A stretch of DNA of 43,701 nucleotides, from NCBI GenBank assembly GCA_009837815.1, contig VXSV01000135.1:1-43701 (forward strand), in the 5' to 3' direction. This stretch comes from Acidimicrobiia bacterium (GTDB lineage Bacteria > Actinomycetota > Acidimicrobiia > Spongiisociales > ZC4RG35). Position 1 is the first letter of the stretch, and the number at the start of each line of letters is the position of its first letter. The position numbers and the translations under genes were made by a program. Under the pieces are notes generated by a model, which did not search any database, had not been told where the DNA came from, and worked only from the letters and a program-made list of their open reading frames with translations. Positions 9,319-17,623 of the stretch are shown here, piece after piece.

Positions 9319-10481
9319 GACGGCTCCGCGTTGAAGGTCACGTATCCGGGGGTGAGGTCGCTGGTGAGAATCCGGGCCGTTCCCGGGCCATCCCCCACCG
9401 CCACGTCGACCGCGAAGTCTCCCGCCAGCAGCGGCTCGACCGCGGACAGATCCACACCGGTGTGGATTCCTCCCCTTGCCACCGCTGTTCCCTGGTAAGT
9501 GATGTCTATCCGGGACGCGTCCAAGGGCTCGCCGCAGGCGCCGAGGGCGGCCACCAGGCGTCCCCAGTTGGGATCGCCCCCGTAGAAGGAACAGCGCACC
9601 AGGTCGGAGTCGGCTATCGCCATTCCCATCCGACGGGCCGAGCCGTCGTCCGCGGCGCCACTCACCCGGATGGTCACCACGCGAGTGCAATCCTCTGCGT
9701 CCGCCACTATGTCACGGGCCAGCTGTGCGCACACCTTTCGCACGCCCTTTGTCAACTCCTCCGGTGACGGCTCGATCCCAGAGCGGCCGGACGCCATGAG
9801 TATCACCGTGTCATTGGTGGATTCGCATCCATCGATATTGATGGTGTTGAAAGTGTCCTCCACCGCCTCGGAGAGCACCCCCTTCAGACGTTGGACCGAA
9901 GAAACGGCGTCGGTGGTCACCACCGCCAGCATGGTGGCCATGCTGGGACGGATCATCGCTGCCCCTTTGGCCATGCCTCCCACCCGGAATCCCCCGAGAC
10001 CGGAGACCGCCGCCTCCTTTATGAAGGTGTCGGTGGTCATGAGCCCGGCCGCGGCTTGTCGGCCCGCCGACGGGCTTGGCTCGGCCCGGGCCACGAGAAG
10101 CTGCATAGCCGGAAGGATCTTGTCCATGGGCAGTTGCGGGCCGATCGGTCCGGTGGAGCAGACCAGCACCTCGGTGACTTCGCACCCCAGCGCCCCGGCG
10201 ACTGCGGCGGCCATGTCGTAGGCGGCCCGGTCGCCGACTTCCCCGGTGGCGGCGTTGGCGCAGCCCGAGTTGAGCGTCACCCCCCGAATCGTCCCCTGCG
10301 AGATCTCCATGTGCCGACGGGAAAGTCGCACCGGTGCGGCCGCCGCTCCGTTCCGGGTGAACACCGCGGCGGCAGGCGCCGGTTCCTCGGCGATCACAAC
10401 GCTCAGGTCCAAAGCGCCGGAGGGCTTGATCCCCGCCGCCGCGCCGGCCGCCCTGAATCCCTTGGCGAAGGTAACGCTCAT
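9315..10481 (-). CDS. argJ: Bifunctional ornithine acetyltransferase / N-acetylglutamate synthase
   Basis: Recycles the acetyl group from acetylornithine to glutamate; bifunctional members also use acetyl-CoA to start the pathway. 388 residues. The precursor cleaves itself in the sequence PSMATML, giving an N-terminal nucleophile at Thr183; the following VVTTDA is also conserved. TLNSGCANAATG and STGPIG form the oxyanion region. The family motif before the cleavage site is usually KGAGMI, here KGAAMI. The ATG at 10481 overlaps the argC stop as ATGA. No separate argA is present in the window, which fits ArgJ being bifunctional, but that is inference. Confidence 0.95.
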   Translation of the reverse strand: MSVTFAKGFRAAGAAAGIKPSGALDLSVVIAEEPAPAAAVFTRNGAAAAPVRLSRRHMEISQGTIRGVTLNSGCANAATGEVGDRAAYDMAAAVAGALGCEVTEVLVCSTGPIGPQLPMDKILPAMQLLVARAEPSPSAGRQAAAGLMTTDTFIKEAAVSGLGGFRVGGMAKGAAMIRPSMATMLAVVTTDAVSSVQRLKGVLSEAVEDTFNTINIDGCESTNDTVILMASGRSGIEPSPEELTKGVRKVCAQLARDIVADAEDCTRVVTIRVSGAADDGSARRMGMAIADSDLVRCSFYGGDPNWGRLVAALGACGEPLDASRIDITYQGTAVARGGIHTGVDLSAVEPLLAGDFAVDVAVGDGPGTARILTSDLTPGYVTFNAEPS

Positions 10482-11500
10482 GGCATCCACCCGGTGGTGT
10501 CCAGGCCGGTTGCCTCTTCCAGGCCGAATACCAGGTTGGCTGCCTGGACGGCCTGGCCGGCTGCTCCCTTCAGGAGATTGTCCAGGGCGGCCTGGGCTAT
10601 CACCATCCCGGTGTGGGAGTCGAAGAAGGCCGTGACCAGCGCCCGGTTCGATCCAGCCACCCATCGTGTCTGCGGGGGACGATCGACAACGTCCACCAGT
10701 GGGCGGCCCTCATAGGCCTTTCCGAGGATTCCCAGAAGATCTTCCCGGTCTCCCGGAGGATCGGCGGCGGGCATGGTCACCGTGGCCAGCAGTCCCCGCT
10801 GGATGGGAAGCAGATGTGGAGTGAACGTGACACGGGTGACAACGCCGGCCATCTCCAAGCCCATCTCCATTTCGGGCCGATGCCGGTGGGTCGCCACCCC
10901 GTAGGCCTGTGCTCCTTCCGCCACCTGTCCGAACATCAGGTCTGATCGGAGTGACCGTCCTGCGCCCGAGACGCCCGACAGGCAGTCGGCCACCACCGGA
11001 CCCGTGGTCAACCCTCCTGCCAGCAGCGGCACGGAGGCAAGCATCACGGCGGTCGGATAACACCCCGCCAAGGCGACCCGCCGGGCGCCTTCCAGGCTGA
11101 ACAGCTCCGGCAGGCCATATCGCCACTCGCCCAGGCGTTCGGGGGCCGGATGGGGGGCGCCATAGGCGATCTCATAGCGCTCCCCGGCGTCGAAGCGGTA
11201 ATCGGACCCCAGGTCGAACACCGCTGAGCCTCTCTCCGCCAACTCGTGCCCCAACTCATATGATGCCCCGTGGGGCAGGGCCAGGAACGCCGCGTCCACC
11301 AAGGGAATGTCCTCGGGAACCGTGTGCGACAGCCGCCGATCGCCCTTGGACAGGTGGGGATGCACCTCCCCCAGCGGGGCGCCTGCCCGGCTGTGGGCGC
11401 CGAGCCACACCAGGTCGAAGAGCGGGTGGGCGTCCAGCAGCCGGATCAACTCCCCGCCGGCATACCCGGAGGCGCCGATCACCGCCGCCGTCAGTCTCAT
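10478..11500 (-). CDS. argC: N-acetyl-gamma-glutamyl-phosphate reductase
   Basis: NADPH-dependent reduction of N-acetylglutamyl phosphate to the semialdehyde. First gene of the operon, 340 residues. The N-terminal nucleotide-binding motif is VIGASGYAGGELIRLL; the catalytic cysteine is Cys147 in AGCYPTAVML; LPHGASYELG and DLGSDYRFD are typical. The ATG at 11500 is preceded at about ten bases by GAGAGG. The 64 bases upstream separate it from the stop of the metallopeptidase lipoprotein gene on the same strand and hold a good promoter overlapped by an ARG-box-like palindrome. Confidence 0.97.
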   Translation of the reverse strand: MRLTAAVIGASGYAGGELIRLLDAHPLFDLVWLGAHSRAGAPLGEVHPHLSKGDRRLSHTVPEDIPLVDAAFLALPHGASYELGHELAERGSAVFDLGSDYRFDAGERYEIAYGAPHPAPERLGEWRYGLPELFSLEGARRVALAGCYPTAVMLASVPLLAGGLTTGPVVADCLSGVSGAGRSLRSDLMFGQVAEGAQAYGVATHRHRPEMEMGLEMAGVVTRVTFTPHLLPIQRGLLATVTMPAADPPGDREDLLGILGKAYEGRPLVDVVDRPPQTRWVAGSNRALVTAFFDSHTGMVIAQAALDNLLKGAAGQAVQAANLVFGLEEATGLDTTGWMP

Positions 11501-11527
11501 GTGAAGTCAGCCTCTCGCATCGGGACA

Positions 11528-11556
11528 ATCATATACGAATATGCGCATAGCACCAA
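11528..11556 (-). promoter_or_regulatory. Candidate ArgR-controlled promoter of argC
   Basis: On the minus strand TTGGTG (11551-11556) and TATGAT (11528-11533) are separated by exactly 17 bases, a good sigma-70-type arrangement. The spacer holds an imperfect palindrome, TATGCGCATATTCGTATA, which resembles the AT-rich inverted repeats bound by ArgR. Repression by occlusion of the promoter is the simplest reading. The promoter ends 27 bases before the argC start. Confidence 0.55.
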
Positions 11557-11564
11557 GCCGGTAG

Positions 11565-13313
11565 CTATCCCTGAGCATTCTCCTCGTGTCCGAGCGGATA
11601 CAGGTCTCGTTCAGGCATGGCGGGCGGTAGCGGTTCGTAGAGCCAGGATTCCACCAGATCCCGCGCCGGACCTCCCCCGGTTTCGGACACCAGCGACAGA
11701 AGGTCGGCGGTTGTTGCGTTTCCGTAGCGATGGGTGTCGTGCCAGGTCCTGAGCATCCGGAAAAAGGGTTCGTCGCCCAGGTGGTCGCGAAGAGCCACCA
11801 GGGTGAGCGCTCCTCTTCCATAGACGGAATAGTTGAAGAGGTCATCGGCGGAGGGCAGGCCGGGTGGATAGAACCGGCGGGCCGCCATCGCAGTCGCCCT
11901 CTCGATGGCCTCGGTCGTGTCGCCGGACAGGAAGAACTCCCCGGAGAACAGCCGGTAATGGTTGGCTACCTCCCGGTCGTAGTCGATCACCCCCAGAATT
12001 TCTTCCGTCCACAGCCATTGCGAGAGGGTGGCGGGCCCCTCATTGAGCCAGATGTCGCTCCAATCCGAGACCGACACCGAGTTGCCGAACCACTGGTGAG
12101 CCAGTTCGTGCACCACAACCTCCTCCTGCACCAGCGATAGGTCGTATGTAGGAAGGGTCTGATGTTCCAAGGCCAGCCCCAGTCCGGCGTCGACCACCAT
12201 GGCGCCCAGGGTGTCGAACGGATAGGGCCCGAAGAGTTCCGACAGGAATCCCAGTATGCGATGCTGGTCGGTGAAGGGGTCGATCAATTCGAGGTCCAGG
12301 CCCTCCGGATACCAGGTGGTGATCTCCAGGCCTAAGGGGTCGGGCTCTGGACGGGACGCAAACTTACCGATGCCGAGCGGTATCAGATAGGGGGCCACCG
12401 GCTGTTGCATAGACCACCGGAATACCGATGTGTCCTTCTCCTGCCGCACCTCCTCCAGGATCCCACCCGACACGGCGGTCCACCCCTCGGGGACCTCCAC
12501 TTCCACGGTCACCAGCGCCTTGTCCAGAGGATGGTCGTTGAAAGGCGCCAGGGCGGCGGAGCCGTCCGGCTCGTTCATCATGAAAAATGTCCCCTCGTCC
12601 GTGGACCAGCGGCCGCCGGAGGTGAGCCCTTGAATGGCTCGCGCCGGTCGGGAGGCCACCACCCCCTCATAGGAGACGGATACCGTCATGGGCTCTCCCT
12701 CGCCGAGCGTCCGGGACGGCGCGATGATCAACTCTTCGGAGACCTGCTCGTAGTCCGCCGGCACGCTGTTGACGATCACCGAACTGGTCTCCATACCGAA
12801 AAAGTCCAGGCTGAACAGGTCAAGATCGGTGGTGGCGACGGCCGCGATGGTGGAGGAACCCGAGAGCCAACCCGTCTCCGGGTCGAAGCGGAAGGCGATC
12901 AGGTAGCTCTCCACGTCGTAACCGGAGGCGCCGAGGGTCGGATAAAGGGCGTCGCCGATCCCTTCCCGTCCCAAAGCCTGCAGGCGCTCCCACAGAGTGG
13001 GCTCCGGCGGAATGGTGGTGGTAGTACTGGTAGCAGTGGTGGTGGTAGTAGTAGTAGTGATAGTGGTGGTGGGAGGTGTGGTCGTCGTAGTTGTAGAGGA
13101 AGTTGTCGTGGTCGATCCGGCGGCGGTGGTCACGGCCGCCTCCACCGTGGACGATGTGGCCGTGGAGGCGCCGGTTGTTGAAGTGGTGGCGGCCGGCGTG
13201 TCCCCAACGGCTCGGGTCGTGTTGTCCTGAGGGGCGACAGCAGGGTCCCCGCCGCAGGAGGCGGCAACCACCAAGCATCCGAGCAGCGTCCCGCCCGCGA
13301 TCAGTCTCTTCAT
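11565..13313 (-). CDS. M1-family zinc metallopeptidase, predicted lipoprotein
   Basis: Predicted extracytoplasmic aminopeptidase-like protein of 582 residues. The N-terminus MKRLIAGGTLLGCLVVAASC is a lipoprotein signal with a plausible lipobox ending at Cys20. A Thr/Ser-rich spacer follows to about residue 103. The catalytic domain has the zinc site HELAH (His402-His406) and the third ligand Glu425 in WLNEGPATL, where P replaces the usual F after EG. LALEHQT corresponds to the exopeptidase GxMEN-type motif but is modified. The ATG at 13313 makes an ATGA overlap with the upstream CCA-transferase stop. A longer frame is open upstream but would place extra residues before the signal peptide. The substrate is not predictable. 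Confidence 0.86.
   Translation of the reverse strand: MKRLIAGGTLLGCLVVAASCGGDPAVAPQDNTTRAVGDTPAATTSTTGASTATSSTVEAAVTTAAGSTTTTSSTTTTTTPPTTTITTTTTTTTATSTTTTIPPEPTLWERLQALGREGIGDALYPTLGASGYDVESYLIAFRFDPETGWLSGSSTIAAVATTDLDLFSLDFFGMETSSVIVNSVPADYEQVSEELIIAPSRTLGEGEPMTVSVSYEGVVASRPARAIQGLTSGGRWSTDEGTFFMMNEPDGSAALAPFNDHPLDKALVTVEVEVPEGWTAVSGGILEEVRQEKDTSVFRWSMQQPVAPYLIPLGIGKFASRPEPDPLGLEITTWYPEGLDLELIDPFTDQHRILGFLSELFGPYPFDTLGAMVVDAGLGLALEHQTLPTYDLSLVQEEVVVHELAHQWFGNSVSVSDWSDIWLNEGPATLSQWLWTEEILGVIDYDREVANHYRLFSGEFFLSGDTTEAIERATAMAARRFYPPGLPSADDLFNYSVYGRGALTLVALRDHLGDEPFFRMLRTWHDTHRYGNATTADLLSLVSETGGGPARDLVESWLYEPLPPAMPERDLYPLGHEENAQG
13010..13120. repeat. Trinucleotide-rich low-complexity tract encoding a Thr linker
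   Basis: Imperfect runs of GGT, AGT and GTC triplets on the plus strand encode an almost pure threonine linker in the metallopeptidase lipoprotein. Synonymous codons vary, so the protein composition appears to be conserved rather than a single expanded DNA unit. It probably acts as an extended, flexible stalk between the lipid anchor and the catalytic domain. Confidence 0.8.
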
Positions 13314-14782
13314 GCCGGAGGAGGGGGGCCCGGGTCTTCCAACCCCTCGTCCAGCGCCCATTTACGGGCGATCGTCAGCGCCTCGTGCTCCGAATAGGGG
13401 CCCTCATCTATGCGCTTTTCCAGGAGAACCTGCATGATCTCACCCACTTTGGGACCCGGAGACATCCCCAGATAGGCCATGATTCGGTGACCGTTGACCG
13501 GCGGACGGAGACGCTCCAGGTCCTCCTTCTCCTTGAGCTCTGCGATACGCTGTTCCAGCTGATCGATCCGATTCTGGATGGCGGCGGCTCGGCGCCGGTT
13601 GACGGTGGTCACATCGCAACGAACCAACTCGTTCAGGTCCTCGAGAAGCGGTCCGGCGTCCCGAACATAGCGGCGCACCGCCGAATCCGACCAGCCCATC
13701 TTCAGGGTGTGTGGACGGAGATGCAACTCCACCAGCCGCGTCACGTCGTCTATAACCGCCCGCCGGTATCTCAGTTCCTCCAGGCGTCGGCGGGACAGCC
13801 GCGCGCCCACCATCTCGTGATGGTGAAAGCTGACTCCTTTGGGCCCGTAAGTGCGGGTGTCGGGCTTGCCTATGTCGTGGAGCAGGCAGGCCAGGCGCAA
13901 CACCAGCCGCGGCGAGGCTTTCTCCACCACGGCCAGGCTGTGGGCCAGGACGTCCTTGTGACGGTGGCGGGGATCCTGTTCCATCTCCAGGGAGGAGAGC
14001 TCGGGCAAGAAGTGCTCAGCCAACCCTGATCTCACCAGACCCAACAGGGCCTCGGCAGGACGGGGGGCGGTGAGCAGCTTGCTGAGTTCGTCTCTGATCC
14101 TCTCGGCCGACACGATCTGGAGGCGGCCCGCCATCTCGGCCACGGCCTGCAAGGTGGGCGCGGCAGGTTGGAACTCCAACGTAGCCCAGAAACGGAAGAG
14201 GCGAAGCATCCTGAGTGGATCGTCGGCGAAGGTCTTCTCCGGAGAAGTGGGGGTGGTGAGGACCCGCCGGGCAAGATCGGCAAGCCCTCCGAACGGGTCG
14301 ACCATCTGGGCGTCGGGCACCTTGATCGCCAGGGCGTTCACCGTGAAGTCCCTCCGCTCAAGGTCTTCTTCGATGGTGTTGGAGAAAGAGACTTCCGGAT
14401 GGCGGCTGTCGGTGCGATAAACGTCCCTCCGAAAGGTTGTTATCTCGAGGGTGCTCCCCTCTTTGATGCCGGCCACTGTCCCGAACGCCTCGCCGGTGGT
14501 GTAAACCTTCTCGGCCCAGCCTTCAAGAACGGCTTTGATCTGCGGCGGACGAGCGTCGGTGGCGAAGTCGTATTCGTCGCCGGAGCCAGGACTGGCCTGG
14601 GCCAGGAAGGCGTCCCTCACCGTGCCTCCCACCAGGTAGAGCTGGTGGCCGAACTCAGCGAAGCGGCGGCCCAGCAGACCGGGGATCTGCCCGGCAGCCA
14701 ACAACCAAGTCAGTCTTTCGGGGATCACCGGCTCAATGTTGGTAGGCATCGATTGGCATTTGCTCGGAGTTTTGGCGTTCAC
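13310..14782 (-). CDS. pcnA: CCA tRNA nucleotidyltransferase (HD-domain type)
   Basis: Adds or repairs the 3'-CCA of tRNAs. 490 residues: N-terminal nucleotidyltransferase head with LVGGTVRDAFLA and the metal-binding acidic cluster in GSGDEYDFATDARP, then ERRDFTVNALA, the RNA-binding RMLRLFRFWATL helix, and an HD phosphohydrolase domain with CLLHDIGKPDTR. The homologue sits in the same place near the origin in Mycobacterium (Rv3907c, annotated pcnA). The start is GTG at 14782 in a GTGA overlap with the deacetylase stop; ATG at residue 12 (MPTNIEP) is an alternative. The tRNA-Ile in this window lacks an encoded CCA, so this enzyme would be needed to finish it. Confidence 0.92.
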   Translation of the reverse strand: MNAKTPSKCQSMPTNIEPVIPERLTWLLAAGQIPGLLGRRFAEFGHQLYLVGGTVRDAFLAQASPGSGDEYDFATDARPPQIKAVLEGWAEKVYTTGEAFGTVAGIKEGSTLEITTFRRDVYRTDSRHPEVSFSNTIEEDLERRDFTVNALAIKVPDAQMVDPFGGLADLARRVLTTPTSPEKTFADDPLRMLRLFRFWATLEFQPAAPTLQAVAEMAGRLQIVSAERIRDELSKLLTAPRPAEALLGLVRSGLAEHFLPELSSLEMEQDPRHRHKDVLAHSLAVVEKASPRLVLRLACLLHDIGKPDTRTYGPKGVSFHHHEMVGARLSRRRLEELRYRRAVIDDVTRLVELHLRPHTLKMGWSDSAVRRYVRDAGPLLEDLNELVRCDVTTVNRRRAAAIQNRIDQLEQRIAELKEKEDLERLRPPVNGHRIMAYLGMSPGPKVGEIMQVLLEKRIDEGPYSEHEALTIARKWALDEGLEDPGPPPPA

Positions 14783-15789
14783 CCCGACACACGGTCGTGG
14801 ATGTTCATCAGTCTCTCCAGGGCGCGGTGGCTGCCGGCAGAGGACAACTGGGTGGGAGTCGAGCTCTGATAGGCCCGGCCGGCCATTCCCAGGAGCATTG
14901 CCCGGGTGGACCCCGCAATGGCATCCAGGTTATAGCCGCCTTCCAGGAAAACCAGGATCCGGTTGGAGGGAACGAGTTCCAACAACTGGTCCGCCATGAA
15001 GTGGTAGTCGCCTTCGGTTAATCGCAGATCCGCCAAGGGGTCCAGGTGATGGGCGTCGAACCCGCAACTCACCAGAACCCAGTCGGGGCTATATCGGCGA
15101 AGGCGTGGGATCACCATCTCCCGGAAAAGCCTCCTGTACAAATCGCCGCCGGTCCCGGCCGGCAGCGCCGCATTGATGGTGTATCCCTCCCCCGGTCCTG
15201 CACCCACCCTCTCGAGAGCCCCCGTGCCCGGGTAGTGGGGCCATTGATGGGCGCTGATGTAGAACACATCCGGATCGTGTTCGAACTCGGCATCCGTTCC
15301 GTTGCCGTGATGCACATCCCAATCGATGATCGCCACCCGGTGGCCCCGGGTCTGGAGAAACCGAGCGGTTATCGCAGCATTGTTGAACAGACAGAATCCC
15401 ATCGCCCGATCCCGAAGGGCATGGTGACCAGGGGGTCGCACCGCCAAAAGGGCCACCGCTTCCGTCTCTCCTTCCAGAAGCCGGACCGCCTGCGGTCCCG
15501 ATCCTGCCGCACGAACAGCCGCTTCCCACGATTCGGGACCTGCCGCCGTGTCAGGATCGAACCTGCCCCCTCCAGCGGCGATCACGTCCCGGACATGGGA
15601 GATGTAAGCCGGAGTGTGGGCCAATTCCAATAAGTGATCATGGGCCTCCGGCGGTTCCACCCTTTCGGTCTCGAGGCCTGAAGCAGTCACGCCCCGCTCA
15701 ACGGCCTCCAGCCGGGCCGGTCGTTCAGGGTGACGGGGTCCGGCCTGGTGCCGGTGGAAACTGGGATGGGTCAAGTAGAGAACTCTCAC
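14779..15789 (-). CDS. Histone-deacetylase-family (acetoin utilisation-like) amidohydrolase
   Basis: Zinc-dependent deacetylase of the arginase/HDAC fold, 336 residues. Family motifs are complete: RHPERPARLEAV, RPPGHHA, the GFCLFNNAAI loop, DWDVHHGNGT with zinc ligands, YISAHQWPHYPGTG, SCGFDAHHLDPLA and LEGGYNLDA. Bacterial relatives act on acetylated polyamines or on protein acetyl-lysine; which applies here cannot be told. The start is GTG at 15789. It is the first gene of a three-gene operon with pcnA and the metallopeptidase, the overlaps being four bases each, and it is divergent from the pseudokinase gene. Confidence 0.9.
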   Translation of the reverse strand: MRVLYLTHPSFHRHQAGPRHPERPARLEAVERGVTASGLETERVEPPEAHDHLLELAHTPAYISHVRDVIAAGGGRFDPDTAAGPESWEAAVRAAGSGPQAVRLLEGETEAVALLAVRPPGHHALRDRAMGFCLFNNAAITARFLQTRGHRVAIIDWDVHHGNGTDAEFEHDPDVFYISAHQWPHYPGTGALERVGAGPGEGYTINAALPAGTGGDLYRRLFREMVIPRLRRYSPDWVLVSCGFDAHHLDPLADLRLTEGDYHFMADQLLELVPSNRILVFLEGGYNLDAIAGSTRAMLLGMAGRAYQSSTPTQLSSAGSHRALERLMNIHDRVSG

Positions 15790-15843
15790 GGTCGCATCAG
15801 ATAGTCTGGCGCGACGTCCCTCCCCTTTGGAACCTCACAGGTC

Positions 15844-15849
15844 GATAAT
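15844..15849 (+). promoter_or_regulatory. -10-like element before the pseudokinase gene
   Basis: GATAAT lies 15 bases before the ATG at 15865, which would give an almost leaderless transcript, a common arrangement in Actinobacteria. No convincing -35 was found at 16-18 bases upstream. Confidence 0.3.
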
Positions 15850-15864
15850 CTTCGAGTAGAACCG

Positions 15865-17220
15865 ATGCCGCCACCCCTACCCGAACGCTATCGCCTTGAG
15901 GTTCGCCTGGGCAGAATCGAGGGTGTCGAAGAGTGGCTGGCCACCGACACGGTGTTGGACCGGCCGGTACAACTGCGGGTGCTCGGCCCGGAGACGGCGC
16001 CTTCCCTGCGTGAAGATTACCTTCAAGCCGTGCGCCTCTCGACAGTGGCGGCTCATCCCAACCTGCTTTCGGTTTACGATGCAGGCGCCGTCCCCGGGGG
16101 AGTGTTCGCGGCCTACGAGTGGACCGGAGGGGCAGCCTTGTCCCACCGGCTGGCGGCCGGCGCCAAACCGAGTTCTGCCGAATTTCAACCGAACGCCGCC
16201 GGCCTGGCCGGGGCGCTGGCAACCCTGCACGAGGCCGGCATCGTACACGCCCGGATCAGTCCCAACACGATCTATTACTCGGTGGACCATCCGGCCAAGC
16301 TGGGCGGAGTGGGTCCGCCCAACGATGAAAGCACTTTCACCAGCGATGTAGTGCAACTGGTCGAGACCCTGGAGCATTGGGCGATCGGCGCGACGTCGCG
16401 GGGCCTGCCCCTCTCAGAGTTGGTGGATGGCATCGCCCCCGCCATAGACGACATCCTCGCTGACGCCGCCGCCGGACAGCTGACCTCGTCGGAGTTGGCC
16501 GCCCTCCTGGCGGCGGCCCCCGCCACCACCAACTCCTCCTCCCGGACGCCCGGCGCCTCCCGGGTCGGGGTGTGGCTGACCACTGGCCTGATAGCCACCG
16601 CGATTGGACTGGTTGGCATGGGCACCCTGCTGTCGGCCGGCTCTGTTTCACCTCCACCTTTGCAGGAATCAACCACCACCCTCACCACTACCCTGCAAAC
16701 GCCCACCGTGACAGAAGCCGCCCCTATGCCAACCGTTCAGTCCCCGGAACCGGTTGCTCCTCCCGCTCCGGTACTCACTACGACGCCACCTGCGCTGTTG
16801 GACGTCCCGATCGTGTTTACTCTCGACCCCTACGGGGGCGGAGGGGAAATGGACCACCGCCTGGGGTTCCTGGTGGATGGAGACCGTGACACCACCTGGC
16901 GAACCGAGCGCTATTTCGACCCGCTGTCGTTGATCAAGGCGGGCGTCGGGCTGGTGATGACGCCTCCTGCCGGCGCGCGACAACTCGAACTATGGGGCAT
17001 CACCCCGGGAACCGTTTACACTCTGTCCTGGGCGGAGTCTCCCAACGCTTCCCTGGAAGAATGGAGTCCGGTGGCTACCGGGCAAACCACTTCCGGCGCC
17101 TTCTTTCTCACCTTGCCTCATCAGCCGGACGGTTCCTGGCTGCTGTGGTTCACCGAACTGCCAAATGTAGGTCCCGAGAACTATTCAACTTCGATCGCTG
17201 AAGTTCGGTTTTGGGGTTGA
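15865..17220 (+). CDS. Membrane pseudokinase with exported discoidin-like domain (MurJ C-terminal module)
   Basis: 451 residues. Residues 8-215 resemble a Ser/Thr kinase fold but are inactive by sequence: the VAIK lysine is replaced (VQLRVL, Arg38), HRD has become HAR (128-130) followed by ISPN, and no DFG is present (LGGVG). One membrane segment spans about 234-258, then a Pro/Thr-rich linker, then an exported domain (about 313-451) beginning FTLDPYGGGGE and containing LVDGDRDTTWRTERYFDP. The same order, pseudokinase, helix and this exported domain, forms the C-terminal half of mycobacterial MurJ/MviN (Rv3910), which lies at the equivalent position upstream of trxB. The MurJ flippase part is absent here. 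In Mycobacterium the phosphorylated pseudokinase domain recruits FhaA; whether that holds here is inference. Confidence 0.82.
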   Translation: MPPPLPERYRLEVRLGRIEGVEEWLATDTVLDRPVQLRVLGPETAPSLREDYLQAVRLSTVAAHPNLLSVYDAGAVPGGVFAAYEWTGGAALSHRLAAGAKPSSAEFQPNAAGLAGALATLHEAGIVHARISPNTIYYSVDHPAKLGGVGPPNDESTFTSDVVQLVETLEHWAIGATSRGLPLSELVDGIAPAIDDILADAAAGQLTSSELAALLAAAPATTNSSSRTPGASRVGVWLTTGLIATAIGLVGMGTLLSAGSVSPPPLQESTTTLTTTLQTPTVTEAAPMPTVQSPEPVAPPAPVLTTTPPALLDVPIVFTLDPYGGGGEMDHRLGFLVDGDRDTTWRTERYFDPLSLIKAGVGLVMTPPAGARQLELWGITPGTVYTLSWAESPNASLEEWSPVATGQTTSGAFFLTLPHQPDGSWLLWFTELPNVGPENYSTSIAEVRFWG

Positions 17221-17297
17221 ATAAACAGGTTTACGGTGGATAACGAGCGACCACCATGGTCTATATGGCAATCGCCTACCTGGTGAAGGCACAAACC

Positions 17298-17324
17298 GGA
17301 GGCCAACCTCGCTAGCCTCCTTTC
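17298..17324 (+). terminator. Candidate terminator after the pseudokinase gene
   Basis: Perfect 6-bp stem GGAGGC/GCCTCC with an 11-base loop, followed by TTTCTC. It lies 77 bases after the pseudokinase stop and immediately before the proposed GTG start of the next small gene, so it may separate the pseudokinase from the trxB operon. Confidence 0.45.
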
Positions 17325-17329
17325 TCGCT

Positions 17330-17623
17330 GTGCAATTCGAAGAACTGCCCACTCGCTTCGCCGATGCACTTGAAACGGTGGCCGGTCGGGTACGGGCCAT
17401 GACCGCCGACCGGATGGAAGGGTGGATCCGTACAGCCATGTTCCTCGGGATCGCAGTGGTGATCGGTGCTACCGGCCTGGTCTTCCTGCTGATCACCGCC
17501 CACCGGGCTCTGGCGATCGGCTTGGGCGCGGCGGGCTCGCTGGCCACCCTGGGAGGACTATTTCTCATCGCCGGGCTGTTGATATGGAACAGGGGAACAA
17601 CCCATCCGCGAGGTCGAGAATGA
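17330..17623 (+). CDS. Small two-segment membrane protein
   Basis: 97 residues, not recognised as a named family. An amphipathic N-terminal stretch (about 1-37) is followed by two hydrophobic segments (about 38-58 and 62-86) and a short basic tail. The layout recalls actinobacterial holin-superfamily membrane proteins, but the similarity is only in general form. The GTG at 17330 lacks a clear Shine-Dalgarno; ATG at 17399 is an alternative that keeps both membrane segments. The stop overlaps the trxB start as ATGA, which supports it being a real translated gene. Confidence 0.6.
   Translation: MQFEELPTRFADALETVAGRVRAMTADRMEGWIRTAMFLGIAVVIGATGLVFLLITAHRALAIGLGAAGSLATLGGLFLIAGLLIWNRGTTHPRGRE

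Noticed and set aside
9319-9690. N-terminal extension of argB over argJ
   Set aside because: Arg/Gly-rich shadow with no kinase similarity; ATG 9318 overlaps the argJ stop as in neighbouring gene pairs.
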